From Clostridiales bacterium (lineage in GTDB: Bacteria; Bacillota; Clostridia; Christensenellales; UBA1242), in contig DMLH01000006.1 of assembly GCA_003453435.1 (NCBI GenBank), positions 1 to 8,919 on the forward strand: 8,919 nt of DNA, written 5' to 3'. The notes under the pieces were generated by a model. The model worked only from the letters and a program-made list of their open reading frames with translations. It had not been told where the DNA came from and searched no databases. The position numbers were made by a program, and so were the translations under genes. This document shows positions 1 to 4,809 of the stretch, in pieces (the stretch's first letter is position 1; each line of letters begins with the position of its first letter).

Positions 1-93
1 TTTTAATTTTTTTTATATTTTTTTTGGCATCATTTTGCAAAAAAAATAGATAATTATATTTTTATAACTGATATGTTTAGTAATATATGTTAC

Positions 94-123
94 TGTGACT
101 ACGTCACGTTCTTCGCTATGCGA
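94..123. repeat. intergenic repeat, copy A
   Basis: This 30-nt segment matches 1497-1526 at 27 of 30 positions. The shared core is TGTGACYACGTCACGTT, followed after three partly variable bases by CGCTATGCGA. It contains the small palindrome GTGAC-TAC-GTCAC (95-107). Just after it, CTATG/CATAG (116-120 with 126-130) can form a second hairpin. It lies beyond the rplA terminator in a stretch with no gene. Confidence 0.7.
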
Positions 124-165
124 CACATAGAAAATATGACAACTTTTTTCCTGACCAGCGAAGAA
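109..165. repeat. 9-bp inverted repeat flanking 39 nt
   Basis: TTCTTCGCT (109-117) and AGCGAAGAA (157-165) are perfect reverse complements. The left arm lies inside repeat copy A, so copy A may be one half of a larger hairpin-forming element of about 75 nt (95-168). Read on the plus strand, the right half (TCCTGACCAGCGAAGAATCC, 149-168) recalls hairpin elements with the AGCGAAGAATC core that I remember from intergenic regions of many bacterial genomes. That resemblance is from memory only. Confidence 0.55.
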
Positions 166-177
166 TCCCAACCACAC

Positions 178-205
178 AAAAAAACGGCCGAGAGGTCGTT
201 TTTTT
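178..205 (-). terminator. intrinsic terminator after rplA
   Basis: An 8-bp stem (182-189 with 194-201, one G-U pair) closes on a 4-nt loop at 190-193 and can be lengthened by flanking A-T pairs. On the minus strand it is followed by a run of U from 184 to 178, and it lies about 25 nt beyond the rplA stop. An equally long T run on the plus-strand side makes it potentially bidirectional. Confidence 0.9.
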
Positions 206-227
206 TTAATAATCGAATTTAGAACAA

Positions 228-917
228 TTAGTTTTGTTTGTAAGCAAATTTTACGCCTGGCCCCATTGATGAAGCAAGTGCCAAACTTTTAAGATATATA
301 CCTTTTGCGGCTGCTGGTTTGCTTTTTATAATGGCATCCATAACTGCATTCAAGTTTTCCATAAGTTTTTCTTTACCAAAACTTACTTTACCAATTGCAA
401 CGTGAACAATGTTTTGTTTATCTAAACGATATTCAACCTTACCAGCCTTTGCATCTGCAATTGCTTTTGCAACATCCATTGTAACTGTGCCACTTTTTAC
501 GTTTGGCATTAAGCCCTTAGGACCCAAAACTTTTGCCACTCTACCAACAAAACCCATCATGTCTGGTGTTGTGATACAAACGTCAAAATCAAGCCAATTG
601 CCTTGAATTTTGGTAATCATATCTTCTGCGCCAACATAATCTGCGCCTGCTTTTTCAGCAGCATCTGCAGCATTACCTTTTGCAATAACCAAAACTTTAA
701 CACTTTTACCTGTTCCGTTAGGAAGAACAACTGTTCCTCTTACTTGTTGGTCTGCCTTTTTGCCATCTACGCCAAGTTTTGCGTGAAGTTCAACAGTAGC
801 ATCAAACTTTGTGTTACTTGTTGCGATAGCAAGTTCAGTTGCTTTTTCTACGTCGTAAACTTCGTGTTTATCAACAAGTTTTGCAACTTCTAAATATCTT
901 TTTCCTCTTTTTTTCAT
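228..917 (-). CDS. rplA: 50S ribosomal protein L1
   Basis: Ribosomal protein L1 forms the mobile L1 stalk of the large subunit, binds 23S rRNA helices 76-78 and helps release deacylated tRNA from the E site. In many bacteria it also represses translation of its own operon. The product is 229 residues, the usual length. It begins MKKRGKRY as typical bacterial L1 does, has the [13 protein letters not shown] segment at about 59-71, and carries the L1 signature [15 protein letters not shown] at 132-146. The ATG start is preceded by AGGAGG at a 4-nt spacing. It is the last gene of the operon here, 39 nt after rplK, and is followed by an intrinsic terminator. rplJ and rplL are not within the 227 nt downstream that can be seen. 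Identification is secure. Confidence 0.98.
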   Translation of the reverse strand: MKKRGKRYLEVAKLVDKHEVYDVEKATELAIATSNTKFDATVELHAKLGVDGKKADQQVRGTVVLPNGTGKSVKVLVIAKGNAADAAEKAGADYVGAEDMITKIQGNWLDFDVCITTPDMMGFVGRVAKVLGPKGLMPNVKSGTVTMDVAKAIADAKAGKVEYRLDKQNIVHVAIGKVSFGKEKLMENLNAVMDAIIKSKPAAAKGIYLKSLALASSMGPGVKFAYKQN

Positions 918-956
918 AAATCCTCCTGTGGTGATAACGAATTTTTATTCTTCCAC

Positions 957-1385
957 TTATTCTTCTACCGTTACGCCCATACTTCTTGCAGAGCCGGCTA
1001 TCATACTCATTGCAGCTTCAACTGATGCAGCATTGAGATCTTTCATTTTTAATTCAGCAATTTCTCTTACTTGTGCTTTTGTGATTTTTGCAACTTTTGT
1101 TTTATTTGGTGCACCACTGCCCTTTTCAATTCCGCACGCCTTTTTAATAAGCACCGCTGCTGGTGGTGTTTTTGTTACAAAACTGAATGTTCTGTCTTCA
1201 TACGCTGTAACAATTACTGGAATGATTAAACCAACTTGATCTTTTGTAACATCATTAAATTGTTTTAAAAAGTCCATTGTTGGAATTCCATGAGGTCCTA
1301 AAGCTGAACCTACGCTTTGACCTGGAGTTGCTTTTCCGCCAGGTAGTTGCAATTTGATTATTGCTTTTACTTTTTTCTTTGCCAT
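957..1385 (-). CDS. rplK: 50S ribosomal protein L11, divergent thiopeptide-site loop
   Basis: L11 forms the base of the L7/L12 stalk with 23S rRNA helices 43-44, supports factor-dependent GTP hydrolysis and is needed for RelA-type stringent signalling. The product is 142 residues (family about 141). The N-terminal domain starts [21 protein letters not shown] and the C-terminal RNA-binding domain (about 75-142) contains [20 protein letters not shown] and ends [12 protein letters not shown]. The ATG is preceded by AGGAGG with 5-nt spacing. The oddity is residues 21-35: where most bacteria have P-x-P-P-V-G-P-A-L-G and an Asn, this protein has [10 protein letters not shown], then Pro35 in place of that Asn. 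All three conserved prolines of this loop are thus replaced (Q23, S24, S27). The reading frame is clean, so this is a genuine variant, not a frameshift. A likely L1-binding leader lies directly upstream. Confidence 0.97.
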   Translation of the reverse strand: MAKKKVKAIIKLQLPGGKATPGQSVGSALGPHGIPTMDFLKQFNDVTKDQVGLIIPVIVTAYEDRTFSFVTKTPPAAVLIKKACGIEKGSGAPNKTKVAKITKAQVREIAELKMKDLNAASVEAAMSMIAGSARSMGVTVEE

Positions 1386-1390
1386 TTTTT

Positions 1391-1457
1391 CCTCCTACTA
1401 CAAATGTAGCGTTGTGGTTTAGCGAAGTGCATAAAGATTTACACTTCTCCCACGCTA
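1391..1457 (-). promoter_or_regulatory. putative L1-binding autoregulatory leader hairpin of rplK-rplA
   Basis: On the minus-strand RNA, UAGC (1457-1454) pairs with GCUA (1410-1407), and GUGG (1453-1450) pairs with CCAC (1417-1414), leaving an AAC bulge. An asymmetric loop follows, GAG on one side and CGCUAAA on the other. The upper stem is AAGUG/CACUU (1446-1442 with 1429-1425), closed by a 12-nt loop. GUGG-GAG-stem against purine-rich single strand-CCAC resembles the L1 site in 23S rRNA helices 76-77, as I recall it. The hairpin ends about 10 nt upstream of the AGGAGG of rplK (1396-1391). L1 repression of the L11-L1 operon through such a mimic is established in E. coli and archaea; its use here is inferred. 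CUAC/GUAG (1409-1406 with 1401-1398) could form a competing small hairpin beside the ribosome binding site. Confidence 0.68.
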
Positions 1458-1496
1458 TATATTAAATAGGCTTTGCCTACGTAATACCTTTGTGTG

Positions 1497-1539
1497 TGTG
1501 ACCACGTCACGTTTTCCGCTATGCGAGTGACCTCGTCAC
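1497..1539. repeat. intergenic repeat, copy B
   Basis: Positions 1497-1526 are the second copy of the 30-nt repeat (27/30 identical to 94-123). It contains GTGAC-CAC-GTCAC (1498-1510) and is followed directly by a further palindrome GTGAC-CTC-GTCAC (1527-1539). A separate mini-hairpin TAGGC-TTT-GCCTA lies at about 1467-1479. This copy is inside the transcribed nusG-rplK spacer, so these palindromes would be present in the mRNA. Confidence 0.7.
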
Positions 1540-1551
1540 TTTTATATTAAA

Positions 1552-2082
1552 TTAGTTGATTTTGCGAATTTGGTCAAGAGCAACATCTATTGGTGTTGTA
1601 CGGCCAAACATTTCAACATTAACTTTAGCTTTGCCAAGCTCAACGTCAATTTCAACAACTGTTCCTGCAACCTTATCAAATGGTCCGCCAATAATTTCAA
1701 CAGTATCGGTTGGAACAATTGAAGTATCAACCTTTTGAGCTTCAAGCCTCATTGTTTGAATTTCTGACTCGGTAAGTTCAAGTGGCCTTCCTTTTGGACC
1801 AACAAAACCCGTAATTCCACGAGTTCTTGTAATGGTGTGCCAAATGTCATCACCATAAATCATTTTAACAAGCAAATATGTTGGAAGTACTTTTTGTTTT
1901 ACAACAACTTGCTTTCCGCTATCTTTTTGTTGAATAACTTCTTCTTCTGGGCAAACAATGTCAAACACTCTATCTTGCAAGCCGTTTTTTTCAACAACCA
2001 TTTCAAGATTTTGCTTTGCAACATTTTCGTAGCCAGATATGGTATGCAAAACATACCACTTTGGTTTTTCATCTATAACCAT
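1552..2082 (-). CDS. nusG: transcription elongation/antitermination factor NusG
   Basis: NusG binds the clamp of RNA polymerase through its N-terminal NGN domain and modulates pausing, Rho-dependent termination and coupling to the ribosome through its C-terminal KOW domain. The product has 176 residues, within the normal range. The NGN domain covers about 7-110, with KWYVLHTISGYENVAKQNLE at its start and GITGFVGPKGRPLELTESEI near its end. The KOW domain (about 122-176) holds VEIIGGPFDKVAGTVVEID and the MFGRTTPIDVALDQI tail. The commonly seen P-G-Y of the NGN domain is PTY here, a mild variation. The ATG start has TTAGGAG upstream. The gene begins 20 nt after secE, as in most bacteria. The 166-nt gap to rplK holds a repeat and the L1-type leader, with no obvious terminator. 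Confidence 0.97.
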   Translation of the reverse strand: MVIDEKPKWYVLHTISGYENVAKQNLEMVVEKNGLQDRVFDIVCPEEEVIQQKDSGKQVVVKQKVLPTYLLVKMIYGDDIWHTITRTRGITGFVGPKGRPLELTESEIQTMRLEAQKVDTSIVPTDTVEIIGGPFDKVAGTVVEIDVELGKAKVNVEMFGRTTPIDVALDQIRKIN

Positions 2083-2102
2083 ATATATCTCCTAAGTCAA
2101 GT

Positions 2103-2522
2103 TTATGCTGCTGGTGTAAGCAATTTGTAAATCCAGCTAAGGCCGTAATCAATGCCAAACAAAACAATTGTGAAAAGTAAAACTATGCCTAAAACAAGAA
2201 TTGTGTTTTTAACCACTTTTGGGAAAGTTGGCCAAGTCACTTTTTTAAGTTCGGCAACACTTTCCTTAACCTTGTTGGACTTTACTTTTGGTTCCTTTTT
2301 GTTTTGTTTTTTACTTTTACCGTCTTTTTTACTTTTTTTATCTGCTTTTTGTTCTTTAACAGGTTCCGCTTTTACTTCTGCTGTTTCTTCAACCTTTGCT
2401 GTTTCAACGGTTTCTTCTGCCACCATATCATCTTTAACGTCTGGTGCAACTACAGTTTTTTGCGAATTGTTAAAGTTTTTAGCCTTTTGACCTTTATTTT
2501 TTTTATTTGGTTTTTTAGCCAC
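2103..2522 (-). CDS. secE: preprotein translocase subunit SecE with long charged N-terminal extension
   Basis: SecE is the essential small subunit that clamps the SecY channel in the cytoplasmic membrane. Bacterial single-helix SecE proteins are about 60-70 residues; this one has 139. The SecE domain is at the C-terminus: the amphipathic helix and hinge ESVAELKKVTWPTFPKVVKNT at about 87-107, which includes the family hallmark ELKKVTWP, then one membrane helix at about 107-128. Residues 1-85 are a low-complexity extension that is lysine-rich at 1-25, acidic and Val/Glu/Ala-rich at about 28-58, and strongly lysine-rich again at 59-86. The start is GTG, preceded by AGGAGG. The gene follows rpmG by 19 nt and precedes nusG by 20 nt. 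The domain assignment is firm; the role of the extension is unknown. Confidence 0.95.
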   Translation of the reverse strand: MAKKPNKKNKGQKAKNFNNSQKTVVAPDVKDDMVAEETVETAKVEETAEVKAEPVKEQKADKKSKKDGKSKKQNKKEPKVKSNKVKESVAELKKVTWPTFPKVVKNTILVLGIVLLFTIVLFGIDYGLSWIYKLLTPAA

Positions 2523-2541
2523 AATAAAACCCTCCTAATTA

Positions 2542-2691
2542 TTACTTTGCCTCTTTATGAAGAGTAGTTTTTCTGCAAAATGGGCAATATTTTTTTCTTT
2601 CAATTCTGTCTGGTGTATTCTTTTTGTTTTTCATTGTGTCGTAATTTCTTTGTTTGCACTCTGTGCACTCTAATGTGATTTTATCTCTCAT
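2542..2691 (-). CDS. rpmG: 50S ribosomal protein L33 (zinc-ribbon, C+ form)
   Basis: This 49-residue gene encodes L33, a small protein of the large subunit near the E site. Translation from the ATG at 2691 gives [20 protein letters not shown] and ends TLHKEAK followed by TAA. Two CxxC pairs (Cys9/Cys12 and Cys36/Cys39) make the zinc-binding C+ version. C+ and C- L33 paralogues are regulated by zinc in some bacteria, but nothing in this promoter shows zinc control. AGGAG lies 5 nt or so upstream of the ATG. It is the first gene of the rpmG-secE-nusG-rplK-rplA unit, with secE starting 19 nt after its stop. The rpmG-secE-nusG order is common in Firmicutes. The tRNA-Trp gene often found in this neighbourhood is absent. 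Confidence 0.97.
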   Translation of the reverse strand: MRDKITLECTECKQRNYDTMKNKKNTPDRIERKKYCPFCRKTTLHKEAK

Positions 2692-2714
2692 AGTGTTCTC
2701 CTAATTTACTATCT

Positions 2715-2742
2715 AAAAAATAGCACCCTTTAAAAGAATGCT
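2715..2742 (-). terminator. terminator-like hairpin at the 5' end of the rpmG operon transcript (possible attenuator)
   Basis: The RNA strand reads AGCAUUCU, a short UUUAA loop, then AGGGUGCU, then AUUUUUU. That is an 8-bp stem including two G-U pairs, followed by six U. The predicted transcription start from the promoter just upstream is at 2742-2741, so the hairpin would begin at +1. It could be an attenuator, a 5' stabilising hairpin, or a barrier to upstream transcription. The structure is visible in the sequence; the function is inferred. Confidence 0.5.
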
Positions 2743-2747
2743 CTTAT

Positions 2748-2776
2748 ATGATATCACAACAAAATGCGTAAGTCAA
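2748..2776 (-). promoter_or_regulatory. sigma-A type promoter of the rpmG-secE-nusG-rplK-rplA operon
   Basis: On the minus strand, TTGACT (2776-2771) is separated by exactly 17 nt from TATCAT (2753-2748). Five of six bases match the consensus in each hexamer. The predicted start of transcription is at about 2742-2741, about 50 nt before the rpmG ATG. No other convincing promoter lies between here and rplA, so this probably drives the whole operon. Confidence 0.8.
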
Positions 2777-2881
2777 CAAGTTTTTAAATATTTATTGTTA
2801 ATATTTATATTATAATGGCAATATATACACACGTACTAAAGCAAATTCTAAAAATTGACTTAAGGCTAGTACTGTATGCAC

Positions 2882-2906
2882 AAAAAAACTGCAACTATGT
2901 GCAGTT
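2882..2906 (-). terminator. intrinsic terminator after the 127-residue gene
   Basis: The minus strand has AACTGCA (2906-2900), a 6-nt loop, TGCAGTT (2893-2887), then TTTTT. It starts about 20 nt after the stop codon of the gene at 2927-3310. The stem is a perfect 7 bp. Confidence 0.88.
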
Positions 2907-2926
2907 CTGTTTGAAATTATTAACAA

Positions 2927-3310
2927 TTATAAATTCATTACATATTCATCGCGTGGAATAAACTGATATTTTGTAGGAAGTTTTTTATAATCATCATCTA
3001 ATTTTGTTGCTGGTAAACCCATGAGAGTTTTAAGAGTTTTATAAGTTTCATCAAAATTAATAATTTCTGAATTTCCATAAACTCTTTTTAAATTTGCCAA
3101 ACAACCCGTGACAAGCATTTGAAACTCTTCATTGCTTTGGTATAAATCTTCAGCAGTAGCATATATGTCTTTGTCCGCATCTCTTTGTTCACTAATATTC
3201 ATATACAAAAAAGCAGTGCAACGATTCAAATAATTGATCTTAAATTCCTTACTAGCATGTTCTGCTAAATATCTACTAACATAATTATATATCTGACTAA
3301 CTTTTGCCAT
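2927..3310 (-). CDS. hypothetical protein, 127 residues, strongly expressed by its promoter
   Basis: I do not recognise this family. The product has 127 residues, no signal peptide and no membrane segment. It looks mainly helical in the first 100 residues (for example VSQIYNYVSRYLAEHASKEF and EEFQMLVTGCLANLKRVY) and has a charged C-terminal tail ending IPRDEYVMNL. It holds two isolated cysteines (31 and 70) and no obvious catalytic motif. The ATG start is well supported, with GAGGAG about 5 nt upstream. The gene stands alone: a perfect TTGACA-N17-TATAAT promoter lies at 3361-3333 and a clean terminator at 2906-2882, so it forms its own short transcription unit. It sits between an unknown gene and the rpmG operon, which gives no functional clue. 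It is very likely a real gene; its function is unknown. Confidence 0.85.
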   Translation of the reverse strand: MAKVSQIYNYVSRYLAEHASKEFKINYLNRCTAFLYMNISEQRDADKDIYATAEDLYQSNEEFQMLVTGCLANLKRVYGNSEIINFDETYKTLKTLMGLPATKLDDDYKKLPTKYQFIPRDEYVMNL

Positions 3311-3332
3311 AACATCTCCTCATTACGTCAAC

Positions 3333-3361
3333 ATTATATAGCATAAACACCGCATTGTCAA
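3333..3361 (-). promoter_or_regulatory. perfect consensus sigma-A promoter of the 127-residue gene
   Basis: On the minus strand, TTGACA (3361-3356) and TATAAT (3338-3333) are separated by exactly 17 nt, matching the consensus at all twelve hexamer positions. An A/T tract at about 3390-3366 directly upstream of the -35 resembles an UP element. The predicted start is near 3326, giving a leader of about 15 nt that includes the GAGGAG ribosome binding site. Confidence 0.93.
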
Positions 3362-3432
3362 TACCTAAATTTTATTTTTTTAAAATTGTACAAAACTTTT
3401 AAACTTTGAAAGATATAATAACAAAAATTTAA

Positions 3433-4677
3433 TTATAGAGATTGTTCCGACTCTAATTCTTTAGCAAATTTACTGGCAAATTCGTCAGCCCTCGCTTCTT
3501 CCGCTGAAGATTTTTCAAAATTTTTTAAAAATATTGCTGTTTCATGCTCAGTTGCTATATGCTTTGAACTTTTATTCATTCCTTGTTTTGTTGTTTGTTC
3601 TTTTATGTTTGCATCATTTTCTTTTTTAGCATTTTTTTCATTAACATAAGTTTCATTTTGTTGGCTTTTAGTTTGCGTATTATTTTGTTTAACTTCTTCT
3701 GACTTTGGTGCTTCTGCTTTATTAACTTCTTCTTGCTTTTGAGCCTTTTCCGGTGCTTTTGTAGCATTTGAAACATTTTGCGCTTGTTCCTTAGCAAGTT
3801 GCTCCTGAATCATCATTTGTTGTGGCGTTGATTTTATTGCGTTTAGAATTGCAACACTAAAACTTTCATTAGCCTTATTCCAAGAAGCTTTAAGTGCAAC
3901 GTCTTGTAAAACTTCTGCACTATGCACCTCAAAAATGCCATCTAAAACTTGGTTTAGATATCTGTAATAGCCCGGCATACCCTCTTTAACAAACCAGCCA
4001 TTTATTTTGTAACTCTCTTTGCTAAACTCTTCAAGTATTTTTTTGCCAATTCCACTTTTTGCAAGCATTTTTAAACGCTTTTCATAAAGCAACTTGTTTT
4101 GTTCATCAATAATTGGAAGTGCACTGTTTTTTAGTTGCTCTATAAATTTTTTACGTGCAATAATAAGGTCTATTGGCTCATCAACCTTATCACGTTTAAC
4201 AAGTCCTTCATCCTTTTTGGAAATAATGTTGAAATGTTTTAACATATCAACAATGAACGTATTGGATTCTGGAGCCATGTAAGTTGCAATAGATGCTGTA
4301 TTGGTGTTTTGATAATATCCGTTTGCCCTATCAATTGTTTCCAAAATTTGCAATGTGGCAGTGACTGTGCCGTTTTGAGTGTTGTTTCTCATTTTAACAG
4401 CAAAGTCTAATTTTCCATAACCTGCTATATCGCTTGCACTTTGGCAAAATGTTGTGGTGCCAAAAGAATATAGATATACTTTTGTCATTTTAACAAGCTG
4501 TTCGACAATGCCTCTTGTTAATACGTAAGACCCCTTGGAATTAAAATCTCCAAGCAATAAGTTTGCCATAACATCAACAGTTTGAGTTTGTTTATAATAA
4601 TCAATTTCACTTTTATTATATAAATATCCGCCATCAACATCTGGCCTAAAATATCTTTCTTCCTTTTGTTCTTCCAT
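3433..4677 (-). CDS. hypothetical protein, about 414 residues, with Lys/Gln/Asn/Glu-rich linker
   Basis: I do not recognise this protein. From the ATG at 4677 it has 414 residues; an in-frame TTG at 4683 would add two. The ATG is preferred because GAGGGAG (4692-4686) is 8 nt from it but only 2 nt from the TTG. There is no signal peptide or membrane helix, so a cytoplasmic protein is likely. Residues 1-285 look folded, with mixed strands and helices (VYLYSFGTTTFCQSASDIAGYGKL at about 67-90; a helical, lysine-rich stretch at about 165-225). Residues 285-370 are a low-complexity Lys/Glu/Gln/Asn/Ala linker, probably disordered. The C-terminus (about 375-414) is an amphipathic, acidic helix (ETAIFLKNFEKSSAEEARAD). 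It has its own promoter and no obvious terminator. A folded domain, flexible linker and short terminal helix suggest a protein-protein tether, but this is only inference. Confidence 0.85.
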   Translation of the reverse strand: MEEQKEERYFRPDVDGGYLYNKSEIDYYKQTQTVDVMANLLLGDFNSKGSYVLTRGIVEQLVKMTKVYLYSFGTTTFCQSASDIAGYGKLDFAVKMRNNTQNGTVTATLQILETIDRANGYYQNTNTASIATYMAPESNTFIVDMLKHFNIISKKDEGLVKRDKVDEPIDLIIARKKFIEQLKNSALPIIDEQNKLLYEKRLKMLAKSGIGKKILEEFSKESYKINGWFVKEGMPGYYRYLNQVLDGIFEVHSAEVLQDVALKASWNKANESFSVAILNAIKSTPQQMMIQEQLAKEQAQNVSNATKAPEKAQKQEEVNKAEAPKSEEVKQNNTQTKSQQNETYVNEKNAKKENDANIKEQTTKQGMNKSSKHIATEHETAIFLKNFEKSSAEEARADEFASKFAKELESEQSL

Positions 4678-4685
4678 TACCAAAA

Positions 4686-4707
4686 CTCCCTCTGCCTTAT
4701 TATATCA
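4686..4707 (-). promoter_or_regulatory. extended -10 promoter and ribosome binding site of the 414-residue gene
   Basis: The minus strand carries TGATATAAT: a perfect TATAAT (4704-4699) with the TG of an extended -10 (4707-4706). The best -35 candidate is the weak TTGCAT, 18 nt upstream. The predicted start near 4692 gives a leader of about 15 nt containing GAGGGAG (4692-4686). This supports the ATG at 4677 over the TTG at 4683. Confidence 0.72.
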
Positions 4708-4774
4708 CACCAAAAACCAAATATGCAAATATTTGAGCAACCTAAATAAACTATATTTTAACCTTTTAAAAATT

Positions 4775-4803
4775 AAAAAATGCAAGCAATTAAACTTGCA
4801 TTT
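4775..4803 (-). terminator. intrinsic terminator after dnaB
   Basis: The minus strand has AAATGCAAG (4803-4795), an 8-nt loop, CTTGCATTT (4786-4778), then further T residues. The 9-bp stem is perfect. It starts 6 nt after the dnaB stop. A T run on the other strand (4804-4811) would let it work in both directions. Confidence 0.9.
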
Positions 4804-4809
4804 GTTTTT

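Noticed and set aside
1..93. T-rich stretch beyond the rplA terminator, including TATAAT on the minus strand at 58-53
   Set aside because: No matching -35 exists at 16-18 nt, and such hexamers are expected by chance in this AT-rich DNA. It may belong to the leader of the next gene outside the window, but nothing can be supported.
1386..1551. A separate rplK promoter in the nusG-rplK spacer
   Set aside because: AT-rich -10-like strings occur near 1460, but no -35 of reasonable quality sits at the right distance; readthrough from the rpmG promoter is simpler.
409..2567. Several plus-strand open frames of 60-112 codons opposite rplA, rplK, nusG and secE
   Set aside because: They lie antisense to well-identified genes, have no convincing ribosome binding sites and translate to low-complexity Phe/Ser/Cys-rich peptides typical of antisense shadows.
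2692..2926. Search for a tRNA gene (tRNA-Trp is often near secE)
   Set aside because: No cloverleaf, TTC-G-A-type T-loop or acceptor pairing is visible; the region holds a promoter, hairpins and AT-rich spacer.
3391..3408. AT-rich imperfect hairpin downstream of the 414-residue gene
   Set aside because: The stem is weak with wobble pairs and no U tract follows, so it is not called a terminator. The A/T tract beyond it is better read as part of the next promoter's upstream region.
3603..3797. Lys/Met-rich minus-strand frame of 64 codons
   Set aside because: It is the shifted reading of the A-rich linker of the 414-residue gene; its composition is an artefact of that low-complexity DNA.
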